NCBI GenBank assembly: GCA_902805995.1
Contig: CADCUU010000307.1
Span: 1 to 13,030, forward strand
DNA: 13,030 nt
Reading direction: 5' to 3'
From: an uncultured Rubellimicrobium sp.
Lineage (GTDB): Bacteria > Pseudomonadota > Alphaproteobacteria > Rhodobacterales > Rhodobacteraceae
The notes under the pieces are model-generated. The model had not been told where the DNA came from and made no database searches. It saw only the letters and a program-made list of their open reading frames with translations. Of this stretch, positions 1 to 6,283 are shown piece by piece. Position numbers and translations under genes: made by a program. How positions within the stretch are numbered: position 1 is the stretch's first letter; the number at the start of each line of letters is the position of its first letter.

Positions 1-1347
1 GAAGACGGCGGGAGCTGGCATCCCATTGGCCAGAACGACGCCATCACTTGGCCCGAGCTTGAGGGCCTTTTCCGCCGCAAGGACCTGGGCGCCGTGGACC
101 GCCACCTCGCCTGGCTCGCCGAAAGCGGCGTCACCTGTCTTCGCGTAATGATGGAGTATTCGCAGGTCCGCCATCGCTATCTGGAAAAGCCAGTTGGCCG
201 CATGGTGCCCGCGATGGTCCAGCTTTGGGACGACCTGTTCGACCTCTGCGACCGGCACGGGCTGCGGCTCCTGCTCACGCCCTTCGACACGTTCTGGATG
301 TACCTCCACTGGCGTCATCATCCCTACAACCGCGCGAATGGCGGGCCCTGCGCGCGACCTGCGGACTGGCTCACCACCCCCGCGATGATCGAGGCCGCCA
401 AGGACCGGCTCACCTTCATGGTGACGCGATGGGGCGGGCGGGGCACCGTCTTCGCCTGGGACCTGTGGAACGAGATGCACCCCGCCCACATGAACGGCGA
501 CCCGGCGCACTTCGCCCCCGTCGTGACGCAACTGTCCGAACATGTCCGCAGCTTGGAGATGCGCCTGTTCGGGCGCAGCCACCCCCAGACGGTGTCCCTC
601 TTCGGACCTATCCTCGACTCCCATCCGGAGGTCGCGGACACAATCTTCCGCCACCCCATGCTCGATTTCGCGAGCACGCATCTTTATGCGGAGGGAACGA
701 TCGACCACCCGCGCGACACCGTGGCTCCGGCTCTGAAGGTCGGCGACCTCGTGCGCGAGGCGCTGGAGCACCTGCCGCCGGGCCGCCCCTATCTCGACAG
801 CGAGCACGGGCCTATCCACTCCTTCAAGGACAAGAAGAAGACCCTCCCCGAAGCCTTTGACAACGAATACTTCCGGCACATCCAGTGGGCCCATCTCGCC
901 TCGGGCGGCGCGGGCGGTGGAATGCGCTGGCCGAACCGGCGACCGCATATCCTGACGCCAGGGATGCGGGCGGCGCAGGGCGCGCTGGCCGGGTTCCTCC
1001 CGCTCCTCGACTGGTCCGACTTTCGCCGCCGCAACGTCACCCAGTCGATCGACCTGAAGGGTCCTGCCCATGGTTTCATCTCCGGGGACGATAGACAGGC
1101 CGTGGCATGGCTGCTCCGATCGGACAGCCTGGACCGCGCGACAGGCCGGCTTCGGACCGAGGTGCCGCCCGCGACGGTCCGCCTGACCATCCCCGGCCTC
1201 AATCCCGGTCTCTATGAGGCGCTTGGCTGGAACACCCGGGACGGCAAGCCTGAAGGTCGCACCACCGGCAACCGTCAGGATGGCGCTCTGACCCTCGATG
1301 TCCCTATCGCGACGGACCTTGCCCTCGCCGTACGCAGGGTGCCGTAA
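1..1347 (+). CDS. Glycoside hydrolase, clan GH-A / GH5-like (5' end outside window)
   Basis: The reading frame is open from base 1, so the true start lies upstream and any signal peptide cannot be judged. The protein looks like a retaining (beta/alpha)8-barrel glycosidase. The motif DLWNE places the likely acid/base Glu at bases 472-474, and LDSEHGP places the likely nucleophile Glu at 802-804, about 110 residues later, as in clan GH-A enzymes. Aromatic stretches between them (FDTFWMYLHWRHHPY, STHLYAEG) fit strand ends and a sugar-binding cleft. After about base 1080 the sequence changes to short beta-rich segments, probably a C-terminal beta-sandwich. The substrate cannot be named from sequence; cellulase, mannanase or exo-beta-glycosidase activity are all possible. 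A HAD phosphatase follows after 100 bases on the same strand and could be co-transcribed. Family assignment is fairly sure; subfamily is not. Confidence 0.85.
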   Translation, partial: EDGGSWHPIGQNDAITWPELEGLFRRKDLGAVDRHLAWLAESGVTCLRVMMEYSQVRHRYLEKPVGRMVPAMVQLWDDLFDLCDRHGLRLLLTPFDTFWMYLHWRHHPYNRANGGPCARPADWLTTPAMIEAAKDRLTFMVTRWGGRGTVFAWDLWNEMHPAHMNGDPAHFAPVVTQLSEHVRSLEMRLFGRSHPQTVSLFGPILDSHPEVADTIFRHPMLDFASTHLYAEGTIDHPRDTVAPALKVGDLVREALEHLPPGRPYLDSEHGPIHSFKDKKKTLPEAFDNEYFRHIQWAHLASGGAGGGMRWPNRRPHILTPGMRAAQGALAGFLPLLDWSDFRRRNVTQSIDLKGPAHGFISGDDRQAVAWLLRSDSLDRATGRLRTEVPPATVRLTIPGLNPGLYEALGWNTRDGKPEGRTTGNRQDGALTLDVPIATDLALAVRRVP

Positions 1348-1447
1348 CTGACAGCGCAGCGCGCGGTGAACGCCAGGGCATCCTGCGGTGTTACAGCATC
1401 TCATGCCAGGCCCCAGCCCGTGCAAGTCGCTGAAAGGACATTCTCTC

Positions 1448-2128
1448 ATGAGCCCGCCCAAGGCCACGCTGTTCGACGTGGACGGAACCCTTGTCGATTC
1501 GGTGGACCTGCACGCCCGGTGCTGGGTCGAGGCTCTGGCACATTTCGACGTGCCGGCCATCTTCGGCGACATACGCCTCCAGATCGGCAAGGGGGGCGAC
1601 CAGCTCCTGCCCGGCCTCGTGCCTCCCGACCTGCTGGCGGCAAGGCAGGAGGAGATCGAGACGTTCCGTGGCGACCTCTACAAGCGGGACTACATGGCCC
1701 GGGCCAAGCCCTTCCCCGGCGTGGCGCACCTGTTTGAACGGCTGCGGGGCGCGGGTCTCCAGATCGCCCTCGCTTCTTCGGGCAAGGAGGAGGAGGTGGA
1801 GGTCTACAAGGAGCTGCTGGGCATCGCGGACCTGATCGACAGCGCCACGACCTCGGACGATGCGGAGCGCTCGAAGCCCTTCCCCGACATCTTCCAAGCC
1901 GCGCTCCGCAAGCTGGGGCTGAACGATCCGGCAGAGGCCATGGTCATCGGCGACACGCCTTACGACATCGAATCCGCGCGGGCGGGTGGGTTCGCCTCCA
2001 TCGGGGTGCTTTGCGGCGGGTTCGAGGACCTCGCCCTGCGGCAGGCAGGGTGCGCGGCCGTATACCGGGACCCGCAACATCTGCTGGAAGCCTTCGACGA
2101 CTCCCCTCTCGCGAAGGGGCTGGGCTAA
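1448..2128 (+). CDS. HAD-superfamily phosphatase, beta-phosphoglucomutase-like
   Basis: This 226-aa cytosolic protein has all four HAD motifs: DVDGT (residues 10-14, nucleophile Asp10 and acid/base Asp12), ASSG (109-112), Lys143 in RSKPFPD, and GDTPYD (168-173) for Mg2+ binding. A helical cap (about 18-85) between motif I and the core, with LHARCW, resembles the C1 cap of beta-phosphoglucomutase and sugar-phosphate phosphatases. The likely role is dephosphorylation or mutase chemistry on a small phosphorylated sugar; the exact substrate is unknown. The ATG at 1448 is chosen because AAAGGA at 1433-1438 lies 9 bases ahead and because DVDGT then falls near the N-terminus as usual; the frame stays open upstream to 1388. 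It follows the glycoside hydrolase on the same strand and converges on the SDR gene with 3 bases between stop codons. Confidence 0.9.
   Translation: MSPPKATLFDVDGTLVDSVDLHARCWVEALAHFDVPAIFGDIRLQIGKGGDQLLPGLVPPDLLAARQEEIETFRGDLYKRDYMARAKPFPGVAHLFERLRGAGLQIALASSGKEEEVEVYKELLGIADLIDSATTSDDAERSKPFPDIFQAALRKLGLNDPAEAMVIGDTPYDIESARAGGFASIGVLCGGFEDLALRQAGCAAVYRDPQHLLEAFDDSPLAKGLG
2103..2119. terminator. Small hairpin at the HAD/SDR convergence
   Basis: CCCCT (2103-2107) and AGGGG (2115-2119) form a 5-bp stem with a 7-base loop just before the HAD stop codon. No T-run follows on either strand. With only 3 bases between the converging genes this is the only stem visible there, so it may help termination, but a 5-bp GC stem is common by chance in DNA of this composition. 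Confidence 0.2.
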
Positions 2129-2131
2129 TGC

Positions 2132-2884
2132 TCACTGGGCCGAGTTGCCGCCGTCCACCGGGAGGAGTGCCCCGGTGATGAAGCTAGCCTCCGGTGAGGC
2201 TAGGAAAGCGACGGCACGGGCGACCTCCTCCACCCGGGCGACGCGGCCGAGCGGTATCGCGAGGCCGAGCCGGGCGATGGCAAGATCCGTGTCCTCCCCC
2301 GACACCTCTGCACGCAGCATATCAGTGTCTGTGTCACCCGGGCAGACGGCGTTCACCCGGATGCCCTGCCCCGCGTGGTCGAGCGCCATGGAGCGCGTGA
2401 TCTGAGCGACTGCTCCCTTCGACGCCGCATAGGCCAGCGCCCCTCGCGCGCCGACCAACGCCCAGTCCGAGGCGACGTTGACGATGCTGCCCCCCTCCCG
2501 CATCGCCCGGACCGCCGCGCGGGAGAACCGGAACACCGCGGTGACGTTGACGGCCATGACGCGGTTCCAGTCCTCGTCCGTGCAGTCGGGCGCGGCCCCC
2601 TGCGCCATGACGCCTGCGTTGTTCACCAGCACGTCGAGCCTGCCGAACCGGGCCAGAGCGGCCCCTACGGCCCTCTCGGCTGCGCCCTCGTCCGTCACGT
2701 CGAGGGCGACAGGCTCCGCCTCGGCCCCGGTCCTGCGCAGGGCCTCAACGGCGTGGGTGAGCGCGTCCGGCGCGCGACCCGTGATGACGAGCCGTGCCCC
2801 TCGCCCCGCGAGTTCCTGCGCCACCGCCCAACCGATGCCGCGCGTGGCGCCCGTGACCAGCGCGACCTTGCCGTCCAGGGTCAT
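2132..2884 (-). CDS. SDR-family NAD(P)-dependent oxidoreductase
   Basis: This classical short-chain dehydrogenase of 250 aa is a Rossmann-fold enzyme that oxidises or reduces an alcohol/carbonyl pair with NAD(P). The cofactor motif TGATRGIG is at residues 11-18, NNAG at 88-91, and the catalytic set Asn113, Ser139, Tyr152 and Lys156 (YAASK) is intact. The PG motif after the active site (182-183) and the end PVDGG are typical of FabG-like members. Arg37 after the second strand (ITGR) suggests NADPH preference. The ATG at 2884 is preferred: GAGGA lies about 4 bases ahead and MTLDGKVALVTG matches family N-termini; an upstream ATG at 2899 has no spaced ribosome site and would overlap the channel gene by 8 bases. 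It is probably last in a Crp-channel-SDR operon. The substrate is unknown. Confidence 0.93.
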   Translation of the reverse strand: MTLDGKVALVTGATRGIGWAVAQELAGRGARLVITGRAPDALTHAVEALRRTGAEAEPVALDVTDEGAAERAVGAALARFGRLDVLVNNAGVMAQGAAPDCTDEDWNRVMAVNVTAVFRFSRAAVRAMREGGSIVNVASDWALVGARGALAYAASKGAVAQITRSMALDHAGQGIRVNAVCPGDTDTDMLRAEVSGEDTDLAIARLGLAIPLGRVARVEEVARAVAFLASPEASFITGALLPVDGGNSAQ

Positions 2885-2891
2885 GGCGTCC

Positions 2892-3335
2892 TCATCCATT
2901 CCCCGGCCCGCGGTCGTGCTCGGGCCAGTACCGCTCCATCGCCAGATAGGTGAAGGACGCCGACCAGCCGATCAGCATGAGCCCGTTGAGCGCCTGAACC
3001 CCGGCCAGGAGTCGCGAATGCGACAGGGGCAGATGGTCGCCGAAGCCCAGTGACGTATAGGTCGTGACCGAGAAGTACAGAAAGTCGCGGTACTGCTCAG
3101 CCGTCATGCCGGTAACGCTCCCGTACTCCCAGTAAGTCAGAAGCCAGTAGCCCACGGCATAGATCCAGACCGCCACCGTGTGGCCCAAGAAGCAGGCGAT
3201 CACGACCGGGATGATGCGCGCCCGGGGCGAAATGGGAAGGTCCGCCAGATGGTTCGTGGTAAGCCGCAGCACCTCGTAGAACAGAAGTACGGTCACGACG
3301 ACCAGCAGGACGGACAGGGTCATGGCGGCGATCAT
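2892..3335 (-). CDS. Small potassium-channel-like membrane protein (Ion_trans_2 family)
   Basis: The protein is about 147 aa from the ATG used here. It has a first hydrophobic helix at its very N-terminus (MIAAMTLSVLLVVVTVLLFY), a second about 40 residues later (IIPVVIACFLGHTVAVWIY), a pore loop SVTTYTSLGFGD and a last helix (AGVQALNGLMLIGWSASFTY). The filter TSLGFGD matches the potassium-channel pattern T-x-V-G-Y/F-G-D with Leu for Val and Phe for Tyr, so K+ conduction is likely but not certain. No regulatory RCK or cyclic-nucleotide domain is attached; such subunits act as tetramers in the inner membrane. The start is uncertain: a GTG at 3377 is in frame but lies in a stable hairpin, and neither it nor the ATGs at 3335 and 3323 has a good ribosome site. 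The gene lies downstream of the Crp regulator and 7 bases ahead of the SDR. Confidence 0.85.
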   Translation of the reverse strand: MIAAMTLSVLLVVVTVLLFYEVLRLTTNHLADLPISPRARIIPVVIACFLGHTVAVWIYAVGYWLLTYWEYGSVTGMTAEQYRDFLYFSVTTYTSLGFGDHLPLSHSRLLAGVQALNGLMLIGWSASFTYLAMERYWPEHDRGPGNG

Positions 3336-3376
3336 GGAGGGCTCTGGGACAGAGGGATCGGCAGGACCAGAAAGCA

Positions 3377-3398
3377 CCTTGGGGGCGGGCCGCCAAGG
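3377..3398. terminator. Hairpin between the Crp and channel genes
   Basis: CCTTGG (3377-3382) pairs with CCAAGG (3393-3398), and two more GC pairs form inside after one mismatch. It lies in the 125-base gap between the regulator and the channel and covers the alternative GTG start of the channel. No long U-run follows on the minus strand, so it could be a partial terminator, an RNA processing or stability element, or chance. Confidence 0.3.
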
Positions 3399-3460
3399 GC
3401 CGCAGGCGTGACGTGCTCAGGGCGGCGGGCTGCGATGCGGGCCACCGGCTCCGGGCGCGA

Positions 3461-4174
3461 TCACGGCAGGTACAGGTAATCCGGGCTAAAATTGCCGAGC
3501 GCCGCCAGTGCATTCCGGTCGGGGATCGCCAGCCGACCGCCGTAAAAGGTCACAAGGCCGCGCTTGCGAAGCTCCTGCAGCGTCCGGTTCAGGTGAACGG
3601 CCGAGAGGCCGGTCGCCGCGCTCAGGTGCATCTGGGTCAGCGGCAGTTCGCAGACCCCGTCGTGGACAAGGCCCGCGGCCTCGTGCCGGACCATCATCTC
3701 GCACAGGAGATGGGAGAGCCGGGCCAGGGCCGACCTGTGCCCGATATTCACGATCCATTCCCGGTAGATCGCCGCGATTACCAGAGTGGAGCGCCAGAAG
3801 GCCGCCGCGATGCGGGGATGCTGCTGGCAGATGCGCCGAAGGTCCTCGTGCTCGATCACTGCGATCTGCCCGGGACCGATCGCGATGACGTCGCAGTCGA
3901 TAACGCCCAGATGGAGCGTGCGGAGGTCCGGCATGTCCCCGCGCACGTAGAAGGACATGATCTGACGCTTCCCATCCTCGATGTCGCGGGAGGAGCTGAC
4001 CATCCCGTCGAGCACGACGAAGCAGTCCGTGGGCCGGTCACCTGCCCGGTGGATGATCTCGTCCGGCGAAAGCGCCACGAGCCGGCTCGGCAGCGCGGCG
4101 ATGGCGTCGCGCTCCTCCGGGGTAAGGTGGAACTGGCTTTCCAGCTTGGCGACGAGAGTGTTGGTAGCTGGCAT
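3461..4174 (-). CDS. Crp/Fnr-family transcriptional regulator
   Basis: This 237-aa protein has an N-terminal cyclic-nucleotide-binding-type beta-roll (about 20-115; GDRPTDCFVVLDGMV is a typical roll segment), a long dimer helix (about 120-165) and a C-terminal winged helix (about 175-220). The recognition region SAATGLSAVHLNRTLQELRK is the variant common in alphaproteobacterial Crp/Fnr proteins and lacks the E-x-x-S-R signature of true Fnr. There is no N-terminal cysteine cluster, so an oxygen-sensing Fe-S cluster is unlikely; the effector is unknown. The ATG at 4174 is chosen because GGAA lies about 6 bases ahead; a TTG at 4195 would add seven residues without family support. It is probably the first gene of a unit with the channel and SDR genes. 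A GATCA-N4-TGATC palindrome 59 bases upstream may be an autoregulatory site. Confidence 0.9.
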   Translation of the reverse strand: MPATNTLVAKLESQFHLTPEERDAIAALPSRLVALSPDEIIHRAGDRPTDCFVVLDGMVSSSRDIEDGKRQIMSFYVRGDMPDLRTLHLGVIDCDVIAIGPGQIAVIEHEDLRRICQQHPRIAAAFWRSTLVIAAIYREWIVNIGHRSALARLSHLLCEMMVRHEAAGLVHDGVCELPLTQMHLSAATGLSAVHLNRTLQELRKRGLVTFYGGRLAIPDRNALAALGNFSPDYLYLP

Positions 4175-4232
4175 GCATGTTTCCGGAGTAGTCAACGAGT
4201 GCGGCCCCGCAGGTACTCATCTCTTTGCGACC

Positions 4233-4246
4233 GATCAGTCTTGATC
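4233..4246. promoter_or_regulatory. Palindrome GATCA-N4-TGATC, possible Crp-family operator
   Basis: The arms at 4233-4237 and 4242-4246 are perfect complements with a 4-base spacer, the geometry used by Fnr-type dimers (consensus TTGAT-N4-ATCAA), although the arm sequence differs. It lies 59 bases before the Crp-family start, a plausible place for autoregulation. That it binds this regulator is inference. Confidence 0.3.
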
Positions 4247-4333
4247 TTGCAGTAAACTTCGCGGGGGGGCCAATGTGACATGACCGCCCGGGACCTGTTG
4301 GCTTGCCGTTTGAGAGGGCGCGCGTGAGTGGCT

Positions 4334-4356
4334 GCCCAGTGCCGCTCCCGCTGGGC
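4334..4356. other. Hairpin in the Crp/DUF882 gap
   Basis: GCCCAGTG (4334-4341) pairs with CGCTGGGC (4349-4356), seven Watson-Crick pairs and one G-T, around a 7-base loop. There is no adjacent T-run, so it is not a classic terminator for either divergent gene. It could be part of a leader RNA or be chance in GC-rich DNA. Confidence 0.25.
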
Positions 4357-4481
4357 GTCGTTGAACGTCCGTCCGGCATCCGACCTGCGGTGCCGCCCCT
4401 CTTCAACTCGTTAGAATGCAGTCGATTCGTGCATCCGAGGTCACAGTCGCATCCAACGTAGCACTCCGCGCACGCAGCCCG

Positions 4482-4510
4482 TTCCCAGACGGCTTGCGAA
4501 CCGCTACACT
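4482..4510 (+). promoter_or_regulatory. Weak sigma70-like promoter candidate for the DUF882 gene
   Basis: TTCCCA (4482-4487) and TACACT (4505-4510) are 17 bases apart and each matches four of six consensus positions. The pair lies 40 bases before the DUF882 start. The match is modest and unproven. Confidence 0.22.
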
Positions 4511-4549
4511 CCCCGTAAGCCGAAAACGGCATCGGGCAGAGGGCGTATC

Positions 4550-5173
4550 ATGAGGACGGGCACTGCGGCCGAGGGCCGCTTCGGTCGGCGGCGGCTTCTC
4601 CAGGGGTTGGGCGCCACGGCTGCCCTCCCCCTATTGGCAGGCTGCGGGGGCGGCCTCGAGCCACTGCCCAGTCCATGGCGCCCCGGAAGCCGCCTCGACG
4701 GCATTATCCCGGCGACCGATCCCTACCTCGACATCACCAACGCCCATACGGGCGAACGCGTCGCGCTGCGATTCGCCACGAATGGCGACTACGACCGGCG
4801 GGCGTTGCGCCAGCTCCACTGGGTCTTCCGCGACTGGCGCCAGGACAAGGCGCCCGAGATCGACCCGCGCGTCTACTGGGCTCTGGCTGCGATCTCCGGG
4901 GCCGCGCGGGCCGACGGGCACTCGGGGCAACTGACCCTGCTTTCGGGCTTCCGCACCAAGCGGACCAACAACATGCTCCGCCGCGAGGGGACCGGGGCCG
5001 CTTCGAACAGCTACCACCTGCGCCGCCGCGCCGCCGACATCCGGCTGGCCGGGGTCGAGGCGGGCGAAGTGGCCGACTATGCCGAATGGCTGCAAATCGG
5101 CGGGGTCGGGCGCTATTCGGGCAGCAAATTCACGCATGTCGATTCGGGTCCGATCCGGACCTGGAACGGCTGA
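4550..5173 (+). CDS. DUF882 / M15-like zinc peptidase family protein, Tat lipoprotein signal
   Basis: This 207-aa protein resembles the YcbK/DUF882 family, periplasmic metalloenzymes related to M15 D,D-carboxypeptidases that act on peptidoglycan. The N-terminus has a twin-arginine motif (GRRRLLQ, residues 12-18), a hydrophobic stretch and a lipobox LLAGC with Cys32, so folded export followed by lipid anchoring is expected. SGFRTKRTNNMLR (132-144) is a family signature. The likely zinc ligands are His156, Asp163 and His196 (FTHVDSGPIRTW). One oddity: the motif H-x-x-G-x-A-x-D reads H-x-x-R-x-A-x-D, with Arg159 in place of Gly. ATG 4550 is supported by GGCAGAGGG at 4535-4543. The gene stands alone in a divergent arrangement with the Crp gene. 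Whether it is enzymatically active or only binds cell wall is unclear. Confidence 0.85.
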   Translation: MRTGTAAEGRFGRRRLLQGLGATAALPLLAGCGGGLEPLPSPWRPGSRLDGIIPATDPYLDITNAHTGERVALRFATNGDYDRRALRQLHWVFRDWRQDKAPEIDPRVYWALAAISGAARADGHSGQLTLLSGFRTKRTNNMLRREGTGAASNSYHLRRRAADIRLAGVEAGEVADYAEWLQIGGVGRYSGSKFTHVDSGPIRTWNG

Positions 5174-5224
5174 CGACCAAGTCTGGATCACCACGCCCGC
5201 GTATCCGAACGACCTAGGAGCGGC

Positions 5225-5274
5225 GGCCCGGACCAAAGCCCTCATGACCCGGAGCCATGCTGCTGTTCCGGGCC
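5225..5274. terminator. Nested inverted repeats downstream of the DUF882 gene
   Basis: GGCCCGGA (5225-5232) is a perfect complement of TCCGGGCC (5267-5274), while a second copy, CCCGGA (5248-5253), can pair with the same right arm. The two hairpins exclude each other. The element lies between the DUF882 stop and galU. It lacks a U-run, so it may be a weak terminator or a leader structure. Confidence 0.28.
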
Positions 5275-5337
5275 ATATCGAACCTTAAGACACGTGCCCA
5301 AGCGCCCTTTTTGTCAAATCCTTATGTGGCTTGATCC

Positions 5338-5345
5338 AAAAGGAA
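5338..5345 (+). promoter_or_regulatory. Ribosome binding site of galU
   Basis: AAAAGGAA lies 9 bases ahead of the ATG at 5355 and decides this start over the in-frame TTG at 5331; [16 protein letters not shown] also matches GalU N-termini. The translation start of the broken gene is therefore still intact. Confidence 0.6.
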
Positions 5346-5354
5346 CCAGTGCCA

Positions 5355-6238
5355 ATGAAACCTTTGACGAAAGCGATTTGCCCTTTGGCAGGCCTGGGGA
5401 CGCAGTTCCTGCCTGCGACCAAGGCCCAGCCCAAGGAGATGCTGACCGTCATCGACAAGCCGCTGATCCAGTTCGCAGTGGAGGAGGCGGTGGCCGCTGG
5501 CGTCACGCAACTCATCTTCGTCACGGGCCGGCCCGATCGCGCCATCGCCGACCGTTTCGACGCCTCGCCCGAGCTTGACCGCCTCCTGCGCGACAAGGGC
5601 AGGGCCGAGGTGGCAGATGCGATCCGTGAAATCATCCCGCCGCACGTCACCTGCATCTACATCCGCCAGCCCGAAGCCTTGAGCCTTGGGCACGCCGTCG
5701 CCTGCGCGGCACCCCTGATCGGGGACGATGAACCCTTCGCAGTGCTCCTGGCCGACGATCTCATGCAAGGTCCGACGCCGGTCCTGTCACAGATGGTCGA
5801 TGTCCACCGCGCCACCGGGCGCAGCGTGCTGGCCGTGAACCCCGTCCCGCTGGAGGACTCGGCAGCTACGGCGTGGTCGCGGCTCAGGACCCCGGCGAAG
5901 GGAACTCCTCCCCCATCACCGACATGGTCGAGAAACCCCCGGTCGGCGAGGCGCCCTCGAACCTTGCCGTTGTCGGCCGCTACATCCTCACCCCGGAGAT
6001 CATGGGCATCCTCGCCCAGCAGGAGCCGGGCCGCGGGGGGGAAATCCAGCTCACCGATGCGATCCGCAAGATGATTCCCACCTTGGGCGTGGAGGCGTTC
6101 CGCTACCAGGGCCGCTGCTACGACTGCGGCTCCAAGATGGGCTTCCTTGAGGCGACCGTGGACATGGGCCTTGCCCATGCAGAGTTCGGGCCCCAACTGC
6201 GCGCCCACCTGCGCCGCTCGCTCGACGCCGAGACCTGA
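5355..6238 (+). pseudogene. galU: UTP-glucose-1-phosphate uridylyltransferase, frameshifted
   Basis: GalU makes UDP-glucose from UTP and glucose-1-phosphate for envelope and exopolysaccharide synthesis. Residues 1-169 read as GalU ([46 protein letters not shown]), then the frame turns into unrelated Arg/Pro/Ser-rich sequence. GalU resumes one frame over: [19 protein letters not shown] with the conserved Lys, [23 protein letters not shown] and YDCGSKMG, ending at the normal stop. One missing G in CTCGGCAGC near 5861 explains this; restoring it gives a 294-aa protein of normal length. In addition the nucleotide-binding motif G-x-G-T-R reads GLGTQF, with Gln17 for Arg (CAG for CGG), and LGLGHA reads LSLGHA. 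The lesion is either real decay, perhaps of a spare copy, or a sequencing error; the substitutions favour relaxed constraint. As read, the product would stop at 6074 without its C-terminal half. Confidence 0.9.
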
Positions 6239-6248
6239 GCAGCACGGA

Positions 6249-6279
6249 GTCGGCCGCCCCTGTGTCGGGGTGGCCGGAC
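6249..6279. terminator. Strong bidirectional hairpin between converging genes
   Basis: GGCC-G-CCCC (6252-6260) pairs with GGGG-T-GGCC (6267-6275), nine pairs including one G-T, extended by GTC/GAC across a one-base bulge, with a 6-base loop. It lies 10 bases after the galU stop and 4 bases after the end of the propeller gene on the other strand, the expected place for a shared terminator. No T-run is present, so any termination must rely on the stem or on Rho. Confidence 0.55.
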
Positions 6280-6283
6280 ATCC

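Larger units (their letters stand above)
4175..4549. other. 375-base divergent intergenic region (Crp / DUF882)
   Basis: This gap between two divergently read genes should hold both promoters. I see no convincing protein gene: the one long open frame on the minus strand is an out-of-frame extension over the Crp gene. Visible elements are a GATCA-N4-TGATC palindrome (4233-4246), a hairpin (4334-4356) and a weak promoter-like pair (4482-4510), each listed separately. The remainder shows nothing I can interpret. Confidence 0.5.

Noticed and set aside
1391..2080. Minus-strand open frame (229 codons) opposite the HAD gene
   Set aside because: No domain is seen, and it is fully opposite a protein with all four HAD motifs.
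3413..4255. Plus-strand open frame (280 codons) opposite the Crp-family gene
   Set aside because: The opposite strand encodes a complete Crp/Fnr protein with a ribosome site; this frame has no recognisable motif.
4242..4257. Fnr box beginning TTGAT before the Crp gene
   Set aside because: Only the left half-site matches; the right half reads CAGTA instead of ATCAA.
5855..5880. Programmed frameshift in galU
   Set aside because: There is no slippery heptamer at the junction and GalU is not known to need recoding; a single deletion explains it more simply.
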